Positions 8,026-17,993 of a stretch of 64,000 nucleotides of DNA are shown one piece after another (positions within the stretch are counted from its first letter, which is position 1; each line of letters opens with the position of its first letter). The position numbers and the translations under genes are program-made. The notes under the pieces are model-generated. The model saw nothing but the letters and a program-made list of their open reading frames with translations. It did no database searches and had not been told where the DNA came from. Origin of the DNA: Pseudonocardia sp. DSM 110487 (lineage in GTDB: Bacteria > Actinomycetota > Actinomycetes > Mycobacteriales > Pseudonocardiaceae); contig NZ_CP080521.1 in NCBI RefSeq assembly GCF_019468565.1, positions 4,092,001 to 4,156,000 of the forward strand, in the 5' to 3' direction.

Positions 8026-9299
8026 CCCAGCACCATGACGGCTGCGACCGCCGCGGCGGTGCACAGGGCGAGCCGGGCGCCGACCGCGCGGGGGAGGAGC
8101 AGCAGCGACACGAGCGCGGTGACGGCCGTGCCGGCCAGCGCGGCGGTCGTCGCGCCGGCGGCGCCCCAGCCCGGGACGAGGGTGAGGCACACCGCGACGA
8201 ACGCCGCGGCGCCGGCGAGGCCCGCGTACAGGGCGGCATCCGGGCGCAGGCGCAGCGCGCTCGCCTGCACCGCCAGCGCGTTGACCGGGGCGAGTACGAC
8301 CATCGCGATCGCCGGGACGAACGCCGCTGCCGCGTCGGCGTAGGCGACGCCGAACACGACGGGCACGAGCGCGTCGACGACCACGACCGACCCGACGGCG
8401 CCCACCGTGACGGGAACGAGCAGGAGCCCGGCCAGCCGTCGCAGCGCCTGCTCTCCGTCGGCACGCGCGGTGAGCACGGGGAGGGCGACCGTGAACAGCT
8501 GCGCGACCGCGTAGGTGGCGGCCAGCGCGATCCCGATCGGGAGCGCGGCGAACCCGGTCTGCACGGCCGAGCCGGTGAGCAGGACGACGGCGAGGACGCC
8601 GCCGCGGTGCACGAGCTGGGTCAGCGCCCCGCTCGCGGCCTGCAGGAGCCCGAAGCGCATGGCTCCCTCCGGCGGGGTGACCCGCTGTCCGGCACCGGCG
8701 CGGAGCGGCCCGGACCCGGCGGCGGCGACCGCCGCTCCCGCCACCGCCGACGCCAGGATCGCGGCCGCGCCGCCTGCGAGCCCGAGATCGTCGTGCAGCA
8801 CGAGGACGACCGCCACCAGCACCGCGTTCTGCACGGGGTAGCGCAGGGACCACCCCACGGCCCGGCCGAGCCCGAGGTCGGCCTGCAGCACCAGCGTCGC
8901 CGCCACGCTCAGGCCGAGCGCGAGCAGCACGGACGCCACCACGAGCGGGGGGAACACCGCGGGCGCGCCGACCGCGAGCGCGGCCCCCGCGAGCACGAGC
9001 GCCGCGAACACGGCGGCGCGGTTGCGGGCGAGCCTCAGCGTCAGCGCGATGGCGACGGCCGAGCGGTCTTCCGGTGGGGCGGTCGGCACGTACCGCGACA
9101 ACGTCGTCGACCCGCCGAGCGTCATGGCGAGCGAGCCGAGCGTCACGATCGTCAGCGCGACGGAGAACCGGCCGTACTCCGCGGGCCCGAGGACCCGCGG
9201 CACGACGGTCGCGAGCAGGACGAGGGTGGCGGCCTCGGCGACCTTGCCGACGGCACCGACCAGCACGGGTCCGCGCATGCTCGTCGTTCCCGACCTCAC
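8022..9299 (-). CDS. Polysaccharide/lipid-linked-oligosaccharide flippase-like membrane protein
   Basis: 425 residues, almost entirely hydrophobic, with about 12 predicted membrane helices. The N-terminal pattern LLATVVPRVLGPAEYGRFSVALTI is the typical start of Wzx/MurJ-type (MVF superfamily) exporters, where 'LG..EYG.F' follows helix 1. It would flip lipid-linked saccharides across the cytoplasmic membrane. The start at 9299 is preferred for length; an internal ATG at 9278 is also possible. It overlaps the downstream GT2 gene by four bases and lies 17 bases behind the arabinosyltransferase gene. Confidence 0.75.
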   Translation of the reverse strand: MRSGTTSMRGPVLVGAVGKVAEAATLVLLATVVPRVLGPAEYGRFSVALTIVTLGSLAMTLGGSTTLSRYVPTAPPEDRSAVAIALTLRLARNRAAVFAALVLAGAALAVGAPAVFPPLVVASVLLALGLSVAATLVLQADLGLGRAVGWSLRYPVQNAVLVAVVLVLHDDLGLAGGAAAILASAVAGAAVAAAGSGPLRAGAGQRVTPPEGAMRFGLLQAASGALTQLVHRGGVLAVVLLTGSAVQTGFAALPIGIALAATYAVAQLFTVALPVLTARADGEQALRRLAGLLLVPVTVGAVGSVVVVDALVPVVFGVAYADAAAAFVPAIAMVVLAPVNALAVQASALRLRPDAALYAGLAGAAAFVAVCLTLVPGWGAAGATTAALAGTAVTALVSLLLLPRAVGARLALCTAAAVAAVMVLG

Positions 9300-9316
9300 G
9301 CGGGGACCTTAAGCCA

Positions 9317-12300
9317 TCACCGGACCGAGATCGACGCACCGGCGACGGTGCGCGACGTCGTGGTGAGGGCGTAGGCGTTGCGGGCGAGCGGGGAGCCGAA
9401 GACGTACACCTGCAGGTAGGGATCGGCGGGCGCGACGGTGGCCAGGTGCAACACCGACTGCGTGCGCGGGACCTGGGCGAAGACCCCACCCCGCGCGCCC
9501 TGCCACGCGACGTCCCCGAGTCCGCCCAGGGGGAGCGCCGCGCGCAGCACGCCCAGCGCGGGAGGCTCGGTCACCCCGTGGACGACGGCCGATGGGCGCA
9601 GGCAGGGGAAGCCGAATGCCACCTGCCATGACAGGGCGACCGGTGCCCTGCGCGGTACGAGCTCGCTCACCGGGACCGGGCGCGCCGCCGCGGGCGCGCT
9701 GAACGCGAGCCACCCGTGGGCGCCGGCCAGCGCGTCGGTCGCCTCGAGCCGCACCGTGTCCGCCCCGACGGGCGGGGTGAGGGTGAAGGTGCGCCACGAC
9801 GGCGATGCGGCGGCGTCGGTGAGGGGCTGCACGCCGACGGGCTCCAGCCCGCGTCCGTAGACAGCCGTGAGGGCGTTGCCGCGGTCGAGCGTGCCCGCCG
9901 CGATCACCGCAACATGGGTGTCTCCGGCCGGAAGCCGGTACCACCCGGTCGACATGCTGCCCGTCGGCACGTCGGCGGAGCGTCCGTCGTGGCTTCCCCA
10001 GACCTGCCGCGCGACCGACCCCTGCGGGGCGTTGGCCGCGTAGTAGCCGCCTCCCGCCACGAAGATCCCGCTCGGTCCGGCAGGAGCGAGCACCGGCAGG
10101 GGGCGGGCGGTGAACGGGTCGAGCACCTGCAGCGCGTCGCCCACCCCGCACGAGGATCCCGCCCACGACTGGACCCACACCGAGTCGCGCGGGGTGCCGG
10201 CGGCCGACGCGGCCGTGAACGTGGCCAGCAGGTGCACCGTCGACGCCGCCAGCGAGAGCGCGAGCACGGCGGGCGTCGCCCGCAGCAATGCCTCCCACGC
10301 CCCGGTGCGGCGCACGAGGACGAGCGCCCCAGCGGCGAGGGCGAGGGCCCAGAGCAGTGGGTCGCCGAGGGCGAAGGCGCCGAGCGCGGGCGGCCGGTAC
10401 GCCGACGGCATCCCCTCGAGCCACGCGTACGGCCACGAGTTCGGGCCCCGCCAGGCCAGCGCGGCGACGACCACGGCGGACGCCGCGACCGCGAGCACCG
10501 CCGGTGCCGGGACACGGCGCCCGAGCGCGGCACGGGCCAACGGCACGCCGAGCACGAGCATCCCCGCGAGGAAGACCGACCCGACGCCAGCGAGCGAGCC
10601 GAAGTGGTGGGTCCACTTCGACGGGGTGACCGCGAGCGACGCGAACCCCAGCGCCGTGGCACCGCCCGCGACGAGCAGCGGCTCCGGGACGGCGACCCGG
10701 CGTGCGCGGGCGACGAGGGCGAGCGCGGCGAACCAGGCGATGGCGACCAGGCAGGCCAGCACCGCGGCTCGCTTCGCGTAGGACCCCATGGGGATCTGGT
10801 CGAGCAGGAACGCGTAGCGCTCCAGCTCATCGGCCCACCCGTCCTGCGGGTAGATCGACTCCGTCACGAGCTGGCCGCGCAGGAAGTCGCGCAGCGCCCC
10901 GTCGGCGAACCCGAGCAACAGCGCGGTTGCGCTGCCGGAGCCGACGGCGAGCGCCCGCAGCACCGTCGCCGTGCGGTCGCCCGGTACCCGGACGCAGCGG
11001 GCGAGCAGCGGCAGCCCCGCCGCCAGCGCCGCGAGCGCGACCACCCCACTGGGGTGCGCGACGAGCCCGGCACCGGCGACGGCGCAGGCCGCCCACGCCG
11101 CCCATAGCCGCTCACGACCGACCACGAGCACCAGGTGCAGCGTCGCCGCCGCGCAGAGGGCGACCACCGCCTCCGGGCGCACCCCCATGTCGTACGGGAG
11201 CCACCACGCGAGGAAGGCGACGGCGAGCGCGGCGCGCGCCACCGCGTCCCGCCGGCGCGAACCCGGTGCGGCGGCCAGCAGCGTCGCGAGCACGCGCCGC
11301 AGGACCAGCCACGTCAGGAGGCCGGCGACGAGCGCAGACACGCGCTGGACCACCGGCGCGTGGCCCGCGAGCTGCTGCCACCACGAGAGCCCCTGGTAGA
11401 CCCACGTGAACGGGGTGAAGCTCTGGTCGTACAGCTGGAAGTAGTTGCCGACGTCCCCGGAGAGCGCGGCGTTGCGGGCCTGGGTGGCGAACCAGCCGTC
11501 GTCGTCGGTGGCGGGCGCGACGACGAGCCACAGAGCGAGCGCCCCCGGCACCGCCACGTCGGCGACCCGCGGGGGAGCGAGCCGCGGTCGTCTGCGCGGC
11601 GGCCCCCGGCCCGTGAGCATGAGCAGGGCGCCCGTGATCGGCAGTGCCGCGACGGCCGCGACGATGAGGGCAACCTTGAGCGGCGCCGGGCGGCTCGCCG
11701 ACTCGTCGTCGAGCCGCAGCGCGACCGACAACGGCGCGTCCACGCCGGCAGGCAGCCGCGTGACGTCGGTGACGAGGACGGCGACCTCGGGGAGCTGTGG
11801 TGCCTGGTCCGTGGCCAGCTGGATGTCGTTGCGGAGGACGCGCAGCTGCGCGTCGGCGGGCCCGGCGAAGCGGCCGGGGTCCGGTGCCGCGTCAGGGGCG
11901 GGGACGGCCGGATCGAACCGCGTGGCGGGGCTCGGCGGCGCGGCGACGTGCACCGGACGCCCCGAGCCTCGGCCGGTGATCCGGTACTCGCACGGGCCCG
12001 GCGGGACGGCCACGTCGAGGACGAGCCTGCCCTGCGCCCTGATCTCGAGCCTGCCGTCGACGGCGGTCACGAGGAGGCCTGTCGTCGCTGCCTCGGGAGA
12101 CCCGGGCACGACGGTCGAGAGCACCGCGCCGTTGGCGCGGGCGAGGGCGCAGCCGAAGCGGACGTCGAGGTCGAGCGGCCGGTGGCCCGTGGTCGTGAGG
12201 AGCGTCGACCGGGGCGCCGCCGGGTCGAGCGGCCACCGCACCGTCGGCACGTCGACCTCGACCGGGGCGAACGGCAGCAGGACGGCGCACACCACGGCGA

Positions 12301-12391
12301 CCAGGCCGGCGAGCCCCGCCCACCGGCCCGGAGACCACCGCCTCCTCGCGGCCGGTGCCGGCGCCTCGCGGATGTCGACGCCTGTGGCCAC
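9317..12391 (-). CDS. EmbC-like arabinosyltransferase
   Basis: About 1024 residues, the usual size of Emb proteins, which transfer arabinose from decaprenyl-phosphoryl-arabinose to arabinogalactan or related glycans at the outer membrane face. A first helix (about residues 20-40) precedes an extracellular beta-rich domain. Then come many helices, and the acidic ATDDDGWFATQARNAALSGD (near residue 296) stands where the catalytic acidic motif of GT53 enzymes lies. A C-terminal soluble domain with carbohydrate-binding-like features ends the protein. I place the start at GTG 12391 because GAGGGG lies just upstream; an in-frame ATG at 12451 would add 20 residues but has no Shine-Dalgarno. It implies an arabinose-containing wall. 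Confidence 0.85.
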   Translation of the reverse strand: MATGVDIREAPAPAARRRWSPGRWAGLAGLVAVVCAVLLPFAPVEVDVPTVRWPLDPAAPRSTLLTTTGHRPLDLDVRFGCALARANGAVLSTVVPGSPEAATTGLLVTAVDGRLEIRAQGRLVLDVAVPPGPCEYRITGRGSGRPVHVAAPPSPATRFDPAVPAPDAAPDPGRFAGPADAQLRVLRNDIQLATDQAPQLPEVAVLVTDVTRLPAGVDAPLSVALRLDDESASRPAPLKVALIVAAVAALPITGALLMLTGRGPPRRRPRLAPPRVADVAVPGALALWLVVAPATDDDGWFATQARNAALSGDVGNYFQLYDQSFTPFTWVYQGLSWWQQLAGHAPVVQRVSALVAGLLTWLVLRRVLATLLAAAPGSRRRDAVARAALAVAFLAWWLPYDMGVRPEAVVALCAAATLHLVLVVGRERLWAAWAACAVAGAGLVAHPSGVVALAALAAGLPLLARCVRVPGDRTATVLRALAVGSGSATALLLGFADGALRDFLRGQLVTESIYPQDGWADELERYAFLLDQIPMGSYAKRAAVLACLVAIAWFAALALVARARRVAVPEPLLVAGGATALGFASLAVTPSKWTHHFGSLAGVGSVFLAGMLVLGVPLARAALGRRVPAPAVLAVAASAVVVAALAWRGPNSWPYAWLEGMPSAYRPPALGAFALGDPLLWALALAAGALVLVRRTGAWEALLRATPAVLALSLAASTVHLLATFTAASAAGTPRDSVWVQSWAGSSCGVGDALQVLDPFTARPLPVLAPAGPSGIFVAGGGYYAANAPQGSVARQVWGSHDGRSADVPTGSMSTGWYRLPAGDTHVAVIAAGTLDRGNALTAVYGRGLEPVGVQPLTDAAASPSWRTFTLTPPVGADTVRLEATDALAGAHGWLAFSAPAAARPVPVSELVPRRAPVALSWQVAFGFPCLRPSAVVHGVTEPPALGVLRAALPLGGLGDVAWQGARGGVFAQVPRTQSVLHLATVAPADPYLQVYVFGSPLARNAYALTTTSRTVAGASISVR

Positions 12392-12491
12392 GGTCCCCTC
12401 GAGTCTGCGCGTGCCCCGGTCGTGCGGGTGGGACGAACGATGCCACGTCATCCGCCGGAGGAGCAGCCACGGACGGTTGAGGGGCTCCCGC

Positions 12492-13592
12492 TCACGCGCC
12501 GCGCCGTGCCGCCGAGGACTCGCGAACGTTCAGCTCGGGGAGCACGACGATGCGCTGGATCGGGCGGCTCGGCTCCCGCAGCCGGCTGGTCATGGTCTCG
12601 AACGCGAGCCGGCCGACGTGCTCCTTCGCCGGCCGCAGTGCGCTGATGGGCGGCGTCCCGTTCTCGGCGACCTCGTCGTCGTACGCGACGATCGCGAGGT
12701 CGCCCGGGATGTCGATGCCGTGGTCGGTGCAGTGGTGCTCGAACAGGATCGCCTGCGGGTCGGCGTGCACGATGAGCGCGGTCGTCCGGGTGTCCCGGCA
12801 CGCCGAGACGATCTCCCCGAAGCGCTGCTCGCGCTCGGTGCCCTCGACGTCGGTGAGCGTCGCGGCGACGACCTCCCTGTCGAGCCCGAGCTCGGCCAGC
12901 GCCTGCTCCCAGCCCCGCCGCAGCTGTGGCGCGGTGGGCGAGTCTCGGGCGAGCGCGAGGCCGATCCGCCGGTGGCCCTGCTCGTACAGGTGGTTGACGG
13001 CCATCTTCGCGCCGAACTCGTGGTCGGTGCTCACCCACTCGACCCTGCGCAACGCCGCGGAGTGCGGGGCCCTGCGCTCGACGAGCACGACGGGCACGTC
13101 GAGCGCGTCGAGCCAGGTGAGGATGGCGAGGCCGTCGCTGCCGCCGACCTCAGGGGCGACGAGCAGGCCGTGGACGCCCGATTCGAGGAGGGCGGCGATC
13201 TGCCTGCGCTGGTCGGCAGGGTCGTACGAGGCACCGCGCAGCACGAGCTGGACGCGACCGGCGGCCGCGGCGACGCGCGCACCGTTGACGATCTGGGGCC
13301 AGTAGTAGCTGAGTGAGGGCACGACCATGCCGATCCGGTAGAGCGGCGGTCCGGACGCGTCGGGGGTGCGCGCGACCGTCGTGTCGAGCGCGCTGCGCAG
13401 CGTCGCGCCGCCGTGCACCCGGGTGACGAGGCCACGGTCGGCGAGTGCGGTGATGTCGCGGCGGATGGTGATCTCGGTGACGCCGAGGCGGGTGGCCAGT
13501 TCGCGCACCATGACGGAGCCGCTGCGGCGCAGCTCCTCGAGGATGTGCTCCCGCCGGGCGATGCCGAACATCGGCCCTGCTGACCCGGTCAC
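12492..13592 (-). CDS. Transcriptional regulator: DeoR-type HTH with LacI-type sugar-binding domain
   Basis: 366 residues. The N-terminal 65 residues are a DeoR winged helix-turn-helix (RREHILEELRRSGSVMVREL, then RLGVTEITIRRDI). From about residue 85 to the end is a LacI/periplasmic-binding-type effector domain (YRIGMVVPSLSYYWPQIVNG, GHRRIGLA, VAYDDEVAENGTPPISALR). The GTG start at 13592 is chosen because GAGGAGG lies eight bases upstream; an ATG seven codons later has none. It diverges from the sugar-uptake operon at 13740 and most likely represses it, with release by a carbohydrate ligand. Direct repeats of GTTCGTT in the intergenic region are the candidate operator. Confidence 0.88.
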   Translation of the reverse strand: MTGSAGPMFGIARREHILEELRRSGSVMVRELATRLGVTEITIRRDITALADRGLVTRVHGGATLRSALDTTVARTPDASGPPLYRIGMVVPSLSYYWPQIVNGARVAAAAGRVQLVLRGASYDPADQRRQIAALLESGVHGLLVAPEVGGSDGLAILTWLDALDVPVVLVERRAPHSAALRRVEWVSTDHEFGAKMAVNHLYEQGHRRIGLALARDSPTAPQLRRGWEQALAELGLDREVVAATLTDVEGTEREQRFGEIVSACRDTRTTALIVHADPQAILFEHHCTDHGIDIPGDLAIVAYDDEVAENGTPPISALRPAKEHVGRLAFETMTSRLREPSRPIQRIVVLPELNVRESSAARRGA

Positions 13593-13632
13593 GGCACGAG
13601 CCTCCTCACCGAATCCTGCTTTCCGATCGACT

Positions 13633-13693
13633 GTGAACGACCATGTTCGTTTCTGTTCGTTCTGCTTGACCGTGATCGTCGAGATCGTATTGT
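13633..13693 (+). promoter_or_regulatory. Candidate promoter and operator of the sugar-uptake operon
   Basis: Between the divergent regulator and dehydrogenase genes are two direct repeats of GTTCGTT ten bases apart (13645 and 13655) and an inverted GAAC/GTTC pair beginning near 13635. Immediately downstream are TTGACC (13666-13671) and TATTGT (13688-13693) separated by 16 bases, a plausible -35/-10 pair. Repeats overlapping the -35 suit repression by the adjacent DeoR/LacI-type regulator. Confidence 0.5.
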
Positions 13694-13739
13694 CCTCGCC
13701 AACGACGGCGCAACGCCGCACTCGACGAGGAGCTACCGA

Positions 13740-14759
13740 TTGAACGACCCGCAGCGGCCGTCCGCGCTCCTCGTGATGTGGCCGGACACGTTCGCCACCC
13801 AGTTCGACGCCCAGCGCACGGAACGGATCGGCGCGCTCTGCCGCCTCGACCGGCCCGCGGTGGCCGCTGACCTCGACGACCCCGCTCTCGCGGACCGGCT
13901 CGCGGGCGTCGAGGTGCTGGTCACCTCGTGGGGTGCGCCCGCCCTCACCGCCGAACGACTCGACCGGATGCCCAAGCTGCGTGCGGTGTTCCACGGCGCC
14001 GGCACGATCCGCGGCCTCGTGACGGAGGAGTTCTGGGAGCGCGGCATCGTCATCACGTCCGCCGCGGAGGCCAATGCCATCCCGGTCGCCGAGTTCACCT
14101 ACGCCCAGATCGTCCTGGCCGGCAAGCGGGCCCAGTACCTCGCGCGCCTCCCCCGCCTGCACCGCAACGGGTGGCGTGCCCTGCTCGACTCGGACCGGTA
14201 CACGAACTACGGGCGACGGATCGGCATCGTCGGGTACTCGCGCATCGGCCGCCGGGTGGTCGCCCAGCTGCGGCAGCTCGACTCCGCCGAGGTGCTCGTC
14301 TACGACCCCTACGCCGACCCCGACGCCGTCGCCGCCGCCGGTGCCCGGCTGGCGAGCCTCGACGAGGTGCTCCGGTCGGTCGACGTGCTGAGCCTGCACG
14401 CGCCACTGCTGCCGGAGACGATCGGGATGATCGGTGAGCGTGAGCTCGCCCTGCTCCGCGACGGGGCCACGCTCGTCAACACGGCGCGCGGCGCTCTCAT
14501 CGACACCGACGCGCTCACGCGCGAGTGCGCGAGCGGCCGGCTCGACGCGATCCTCGACGTGACCGACCCCGAGCCGCTCCCCGATGACTCGCCGCTCTAC
14601 GACCTCCCCAACGTGTCGATCACCCCGCACATCTCCGGCTCGCTCGGGAGCGAGACGTTCCGGCTCACCGATGCGGCGCTCGACGAGCTGCAGCGGTGGG
14701 TGAACGGCGAGGCACTCACCTCCCAGGTGACGATGGCGGACCTGGGGATGGCGGCATGA
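13740..14759 (+). CDS. D-isomer-specific 2-hydroxyacid dehydrogenase family protein
   Basis: 339-residue NAD-dependent oxidoreductase. The Rossmann motif is GRRIGIVGYSRIGRRVVAQL with the aspartate in VLVYDPYADP. The catalytic arginine lies in VNTARGALID, the glutamate in TDPEPLPDDSPLY and the histidine in ITPHISGS. The start is TTG at 13740, with GAGGAG about seven bases upstream. First gene of the carbohydrate operon; its stop overlaps the next gene (ATGA). It may reduce or oxidise a 2-keto/2-hydroxy acid derived from the imported sugar, for example a uronate breakdown product (inference). Confidence 0.88.
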   Translation: MNDPQRPSALLVMWPDTFATQFDAQRTERIGALCRLDRPAVAADLDDPALADRLAGVEVLVTSWGAPALTAERLDRMPKLRAVFHGAGTIRGLVTEEFWERGIVITSAAEANAIPVAEFTYAQIVLAGKRAQYLARLPRLHRNGWRALLDSDRYTNYGRRIGIVGYSRIGRRVVAQLRQLDSAEVLVYDPYADPDAVAAAGARLASLDEVLRSVDVLSLHAPLLPETIGMIGERELALLRDGATLVNTARGALIDTDALTRECASGRLDAILDVTDPEPLPDDSPLYDLPNVSITPHISGSLGSETFRLTDAALDELQRWVNGEALTSQVTMADLGMAA

Positions 14760-16621
14760 GCCTCGCCCCCTACACGGGACTCGACCGCGCCGACTGGCTG
14801 GCGGCGGCCGATCGGCTGCTCGCCGGTCTGAGCCCATGGACGAGCCCGGACCACGCGACCATCACCCCGCCCGGAGCACCCGGCGGCTACGGCACGCGGG
14901 TCGACGGGCTCGAGGGCTTCGCGCGCAGCTTCATGGGTGCCGCCTTCCGCATCGCGGGCACCGACGACGCGACGAGCACCGCGCTCGCCGAGTGGTACGC
15001 CGAGGGGATCACGGCGGGCGTCGACCCCGGCAACGCGGGGCGCTGGGTGCGACCTGGCGAACACGACCAGGCCAAGGTCGAGGCCGCCGCCCTCGCGCTC
15101 GGGCTGCACCTGAGCAGGAGACGGATCTGGGACCGGCTCGACGAGCGGACCCGCGACCGGCTCGTCGGCTACCTGGCCGAGCTGGTGGGGGCGCCCATCC
15201 CGCCGATCAACTGGGTCTGGTTCCGCATCGTCACCCAGACGTTCCTGCGCAGCGTCGGCGGCCCGTGGAGCCGGGCCGACCTCGAGCACGATCTCGCGGT
15301 GCACGAGAGCTTCGTGCGGGCCGACGGCTGGTTCGCCGACGGGCCCGAGCGGTCGTTCGACCACTACACAGGCTGGGCACTCCATTTCTATCCGGTGATC
15401 TGGCTGGAGATGGCGGCGGGGGAGGAGCGTGCCGAAGAGCTGCGGGAGCGCTACCTCGCGCGGCTGGACGCCTTCCTCCCGCAGGCCGCGGCGCTGGTCG
15501 GGGCCGACGGCGGGCCGCTGCTGCAGGGCCGCAGCCTGACCTACCGCTTCGCGGCGGCCGCGCCGTTCTGGGCCGGGGCGTTCGCGGGCACCACGGCGCT
15601 CTCAGCTGGTGAGCTGCGCCGCGCGGCGAGCGGCATCCTGCGTCACTTCCTCGACCACGGCGTCCCGGACGAGCGGGGCCTGCTCCCGCTGGGATGGCAC
15701 GGCGCGTGGCGCCCGATCGCCCAGCGCTACTCGGGGCCCGGTTCGCCGTACTGGGCGTTCAAGGGGATGGCGGGCCTCGCCCTCCCGGCCGAGCATCCGG
15801 TGTGGACGGCGGCCGAGGAACCGCTCCCGGTCGAGCGCGGCGACGTCACGATGGTCATGCCCGCACCGGGATGGCTCGTGTCCGGCACGCGCGGCGACGG
15901 CATCGTCCGCGTGGTCAACCACGGCACCGACCACGGGCAGGAGGGCGTGCTCGTCACCGACTCGCCGCTCTACGCGCGCATCGGGTACTCGACCGCGACG
16001 AGCCCGGTGCTGTCGGCGGCCGGCTGGGACGAGCCGCTCGACGCCGGCGTGAGCCTCCTCGACCGGCGGGGCATGGCCTCGCACCGGGCCGGGTTCCGCA
16101 CGCTCGCCGTCGGCGCGGTCGACGGGGTCTGCTACGGGTTCTCGATCGGCAGGGCGCACTGGGTGGAGCCCACCCCCGGTCAGCCGGACCACGGCTCGGG
16201 CCGCTCGGGTGAGATCACGACCGGGCCCGAGATCCTCGTCGGCTCGCTGCTGCGCGGCCCCTGGGAGGTGCGGCTCGTCCGGGTCGATGAGGCGAGCACC
16301 GGCCCGTTGCGCGTGACGGGCTGGCCGGTCGCACCCGGCGGCCCGACCTCGCTCGTCGTCGACATGGGTGGCCTTCCGGAGTCCGGGGTCCACACGATCA
16401 CCGACGCGACGCCGCTCTCGGCGACCACGCGGATCCCGTGGCGGGCGAGCGCGAGCGACGTGCAGGAGGGGCGCTGGTACGTGGCAGGGGTCCTGCTGTG
16501 CGGGACCGCGAGTCCCGCGGAGCCGCCCGTCGTCGACATCGCGGACGTCCACGTGGTCGTCACATGGGCGGACGGTGCCAAGAGCCGGGTCGAGCTGCCG
16601 GAGGTGTGCCACGGACCCTGA
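14756..16621 (+). CDS. DUF2264 domain protein, probable glycan-degrading enzyme
   Basis: 621 residues. The family pattern is recognisable: an alpha-helical first half (DGLEGFARSFMGAAFRIAG, WFADGPERSFDHYTGWALHF, GRSLTYRFAAAAPFWAGAF), as in DUF2264, then a beta-rich second half from about residue 370. The helical-toroid plus beta-sandwich layout recalls polysaccharide lyases and unsaturated-glycuronyl hydrolases. No signal peptide is seen, so it should act on imported oligosaccharide in the cytoplasm. It overlaps the dehydrogenase gene by ATGA and is followed 54 bases later by the binding protein, which ties it to the imported substrate. Biochemical activity is not established from sequence. 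Confidence 0.7.
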   Translation: MSLAPYTGLDRADWLAAADRLLAGLSPWTSPDHATITPPGAPGGYGTRVDGLEGFARSFMGAAFRIAGTDDATSTALAEWYAEGITAGVDPGNAGRWVRPGEHDQAKVEAAALALGLHLSRRRIWDRLDERTRDRLVGYLAELVGAPIPPINWVWFRIVTQTFLRSVGGPWSRADLEHDLAVHESFVRADGWFADGPERSFDHYTGWALHFYPVIWLEMAAGEERAEELRERYLARLDAFLPQAAALVGADGGPLLQGRSLTYRFAAAAPFWAGAFAGTTALSAGELRRAASGILRHFLDHGVPDERGLLPLGWHGAWRPIAQRYSGPGSPYWAFKGMAGLALPAEHPVWTAAEEPLPVERGDVTMVMPAPGWLVSGTRGDGIVRVVNHGTDHGQEGVLVTDSPLYARIGYSTATSPVLSAAGWDEPLDAGVSLLDRRGMASHRAGFRTLAVGAVDGVCYGFSIGRAHWVEPTPGQPDHGSGRSGEITTGPEILVGSLLRGPWEVRLVRVDEASTGPLRVTGWPVAPGGPTSLVVDMGGLPESGVHTITDATPLSATTRIPWRASASDVQEGRWYVAGVLLCGTASPAEPPVVDIADVHVVVTWADGAKSRVELPEVCHGP

Positions 16622-16675
16622 TCGCCGTCCGCTCCCCGAGACCTCGCCCCGCCTCCCAGGAATAGAGGAGACGCA

Positions 16676-17944
16676 ATGAAGCGCTACCCATCGGCCCTCG
16701 CCGCGATCGCGGCCGCGAGCGCGGTCACGCTCGCAGGCTGCTCGTCACCCGCCTCCGAGACGGCGGATCCGTCGGCTCCCGTGACCCTCACCGTGTCGGC
16801 CTGGAACCTGGACAAGACGCCGGAGTTCAACGCGCTGTTCACGGCGTTCGAGGCGGCCCACCCGAACGTCACGATCCAGCCGGTCGAGATCCTCGCCGAC
16901 GACTACCCGGAGAAGGTCGCGACGATGCTCGCGGGTGGCGACACGACCGACGTGCTCACGATGAAGAACGTCATCGACTACGCCCGCTACGCCAACCGCG
17001 GCCAGCTGCTCGACCTCACCGACTTCGTCGGCGAGCTGGAGCGGGACAAGATCGCCGGGCTCGAGCCGTTCGACATCGACGGCAAGTACGCCGCGGTGCC
17101 CTACCGCCAGGACTTCTGGGTGCTCTACTACAACAAGGCGCTGTTCGACGCGGCCGGCCTGCCTCACCCGGACCACCTCACCTGGGCCCAGTACAGCGAG
17201 CTCGCGAAGAAGCTGACGAGCGGCACCACCGCCGACGGCCAGAAGGTCTACGGCACCTACCACCACATCTGGCGCTCGGTGGTCCAAGCCACCGCGGCCG
17301 CGCAGACCGGCGGTGACCAGCTCAGCGGTGACTACGGGTTCTTCAAGGACCAGTACGCGCTCGCGCTGGACCTGCAGAACGCCGGTGCCGCTCTCGACTG
17401 GGGGACGGCCAAGACGCAGAAGGTCAACTACCGGTCGATGTTCGAGACCGGGCAGACCGCGATGCTCCCGATGGGCACCTGGTACATCGCGGGCATCAAG
17501 GCCGCGATCGAGGCCGGCACGAGCTCGGTCGAGTGGGGGATGGCGCCCATGCCGCAGATCAGCTCCGGCGGCGAGACGGCGACGTTCGGCTCGCCGACGG
17601 CGTTCGCGGTCAACGAGAAGGCGAAGAACGCCGAGGTGGCGAAGGAGTTCATCAGGTTCGCGACCGGTGAGGAGGGCGCCAAGGTCCTCGCCGGGATCGG
17701 CGTCGTGCCCGCCTACAGCTCCGACGCCGTCACGGCCGCGTTCACGGCGCTGCCGGCCGACGAGCTGTCGAAGACCACCTTCACCGAGAACAAGAAGGTC
17801 GCCCTCGAGATGCCGGTGAGCGAGGTGACCAGCGACGTCGACACGATCCTCAACGAGGAGCACGAGCTGATCATGGCGGGCCAGAAGTCGATCGACGACG
17901 GGATCAGGGACGCCGGCGATCGCGTGAAGAACGAGGTCCTCTGA
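16676..17944 (+). CDS. Carbohydrate ABC transporter substrate-binding lipoprotein (family 1)
   Basis: 422 residues. A signal peptide ends in a lipobox (VTLAGC, Cys22), so the protein is lipid-anchored outside the membrane. The mature part opens VTLTVSAWNLDKTPEFNALF and contains VPYRQDFWVLYYNKALFDAAG and GSPTAFAVNEKAKNAEVAKE, all typical of CUT1-family extracellular sugar-binding proteins. GAGGAG lies upstream of the ATG. A strong hairpin follows the stop and probably raises its level over the permeases. The ligand is likely an oligosaccharide processed by the DUF2264 protein upstream. Confidence 0.92.
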   Translation: MKRYPSALAAIAAASAVTLAGCSSPASETADPSAPVTLTVSAWNLDKTPEFNALFTAFEAAHPNVTIQPVEILADDYPEKVATMLAGGDTTDVLTMKNVIDYARYANRGQLLDLTDFVGELERDKIAGLEPFDIDGKYAAVPYRQDFWVLYYNKALFDAAGLPHPDHLTWAQYSELAKKLTSGTTADGQKVYGTYHHIWRSVVQATAAAQTGGDQLSGDYGFFKDQYALALDLQNAGAALDWGTAKTQKVNYRSMFETGQTAMLPMGTWYIAGIKAAIEAGTSSVEWGMAPMPQISSGGETATFGSPTAFAVNEKAKNAEVAKEFIRFATGEEGAKVLAGIGVVPAYSSDAVTAAFTALPADELSKTTFTENKKVALEMPVSEVTSDVDTILNEEHELIMAGQKSIDDGIRDAGDRVKNEVL

Positions 17945-17952
17945 CCCAGGCA

Positions 17953-17982
17953 GGCGGGCCCGCTCGAGAGGGCGGGCCCGCC
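17953..17982 (+). terminator. Hairpin between binding-protein and permease genes
   Basis: Perfect 11-bp stem (GGCGGGCCCGC and complement) with an 8-base loop, within the 49-base gap. As in other sugar-importer operons, it probably gives partial termination or protects the upstream message from 3' decay rather than ending the operon. Confidence 0.65.
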
Positions 17983-17993
17983 CGGGAGATGCC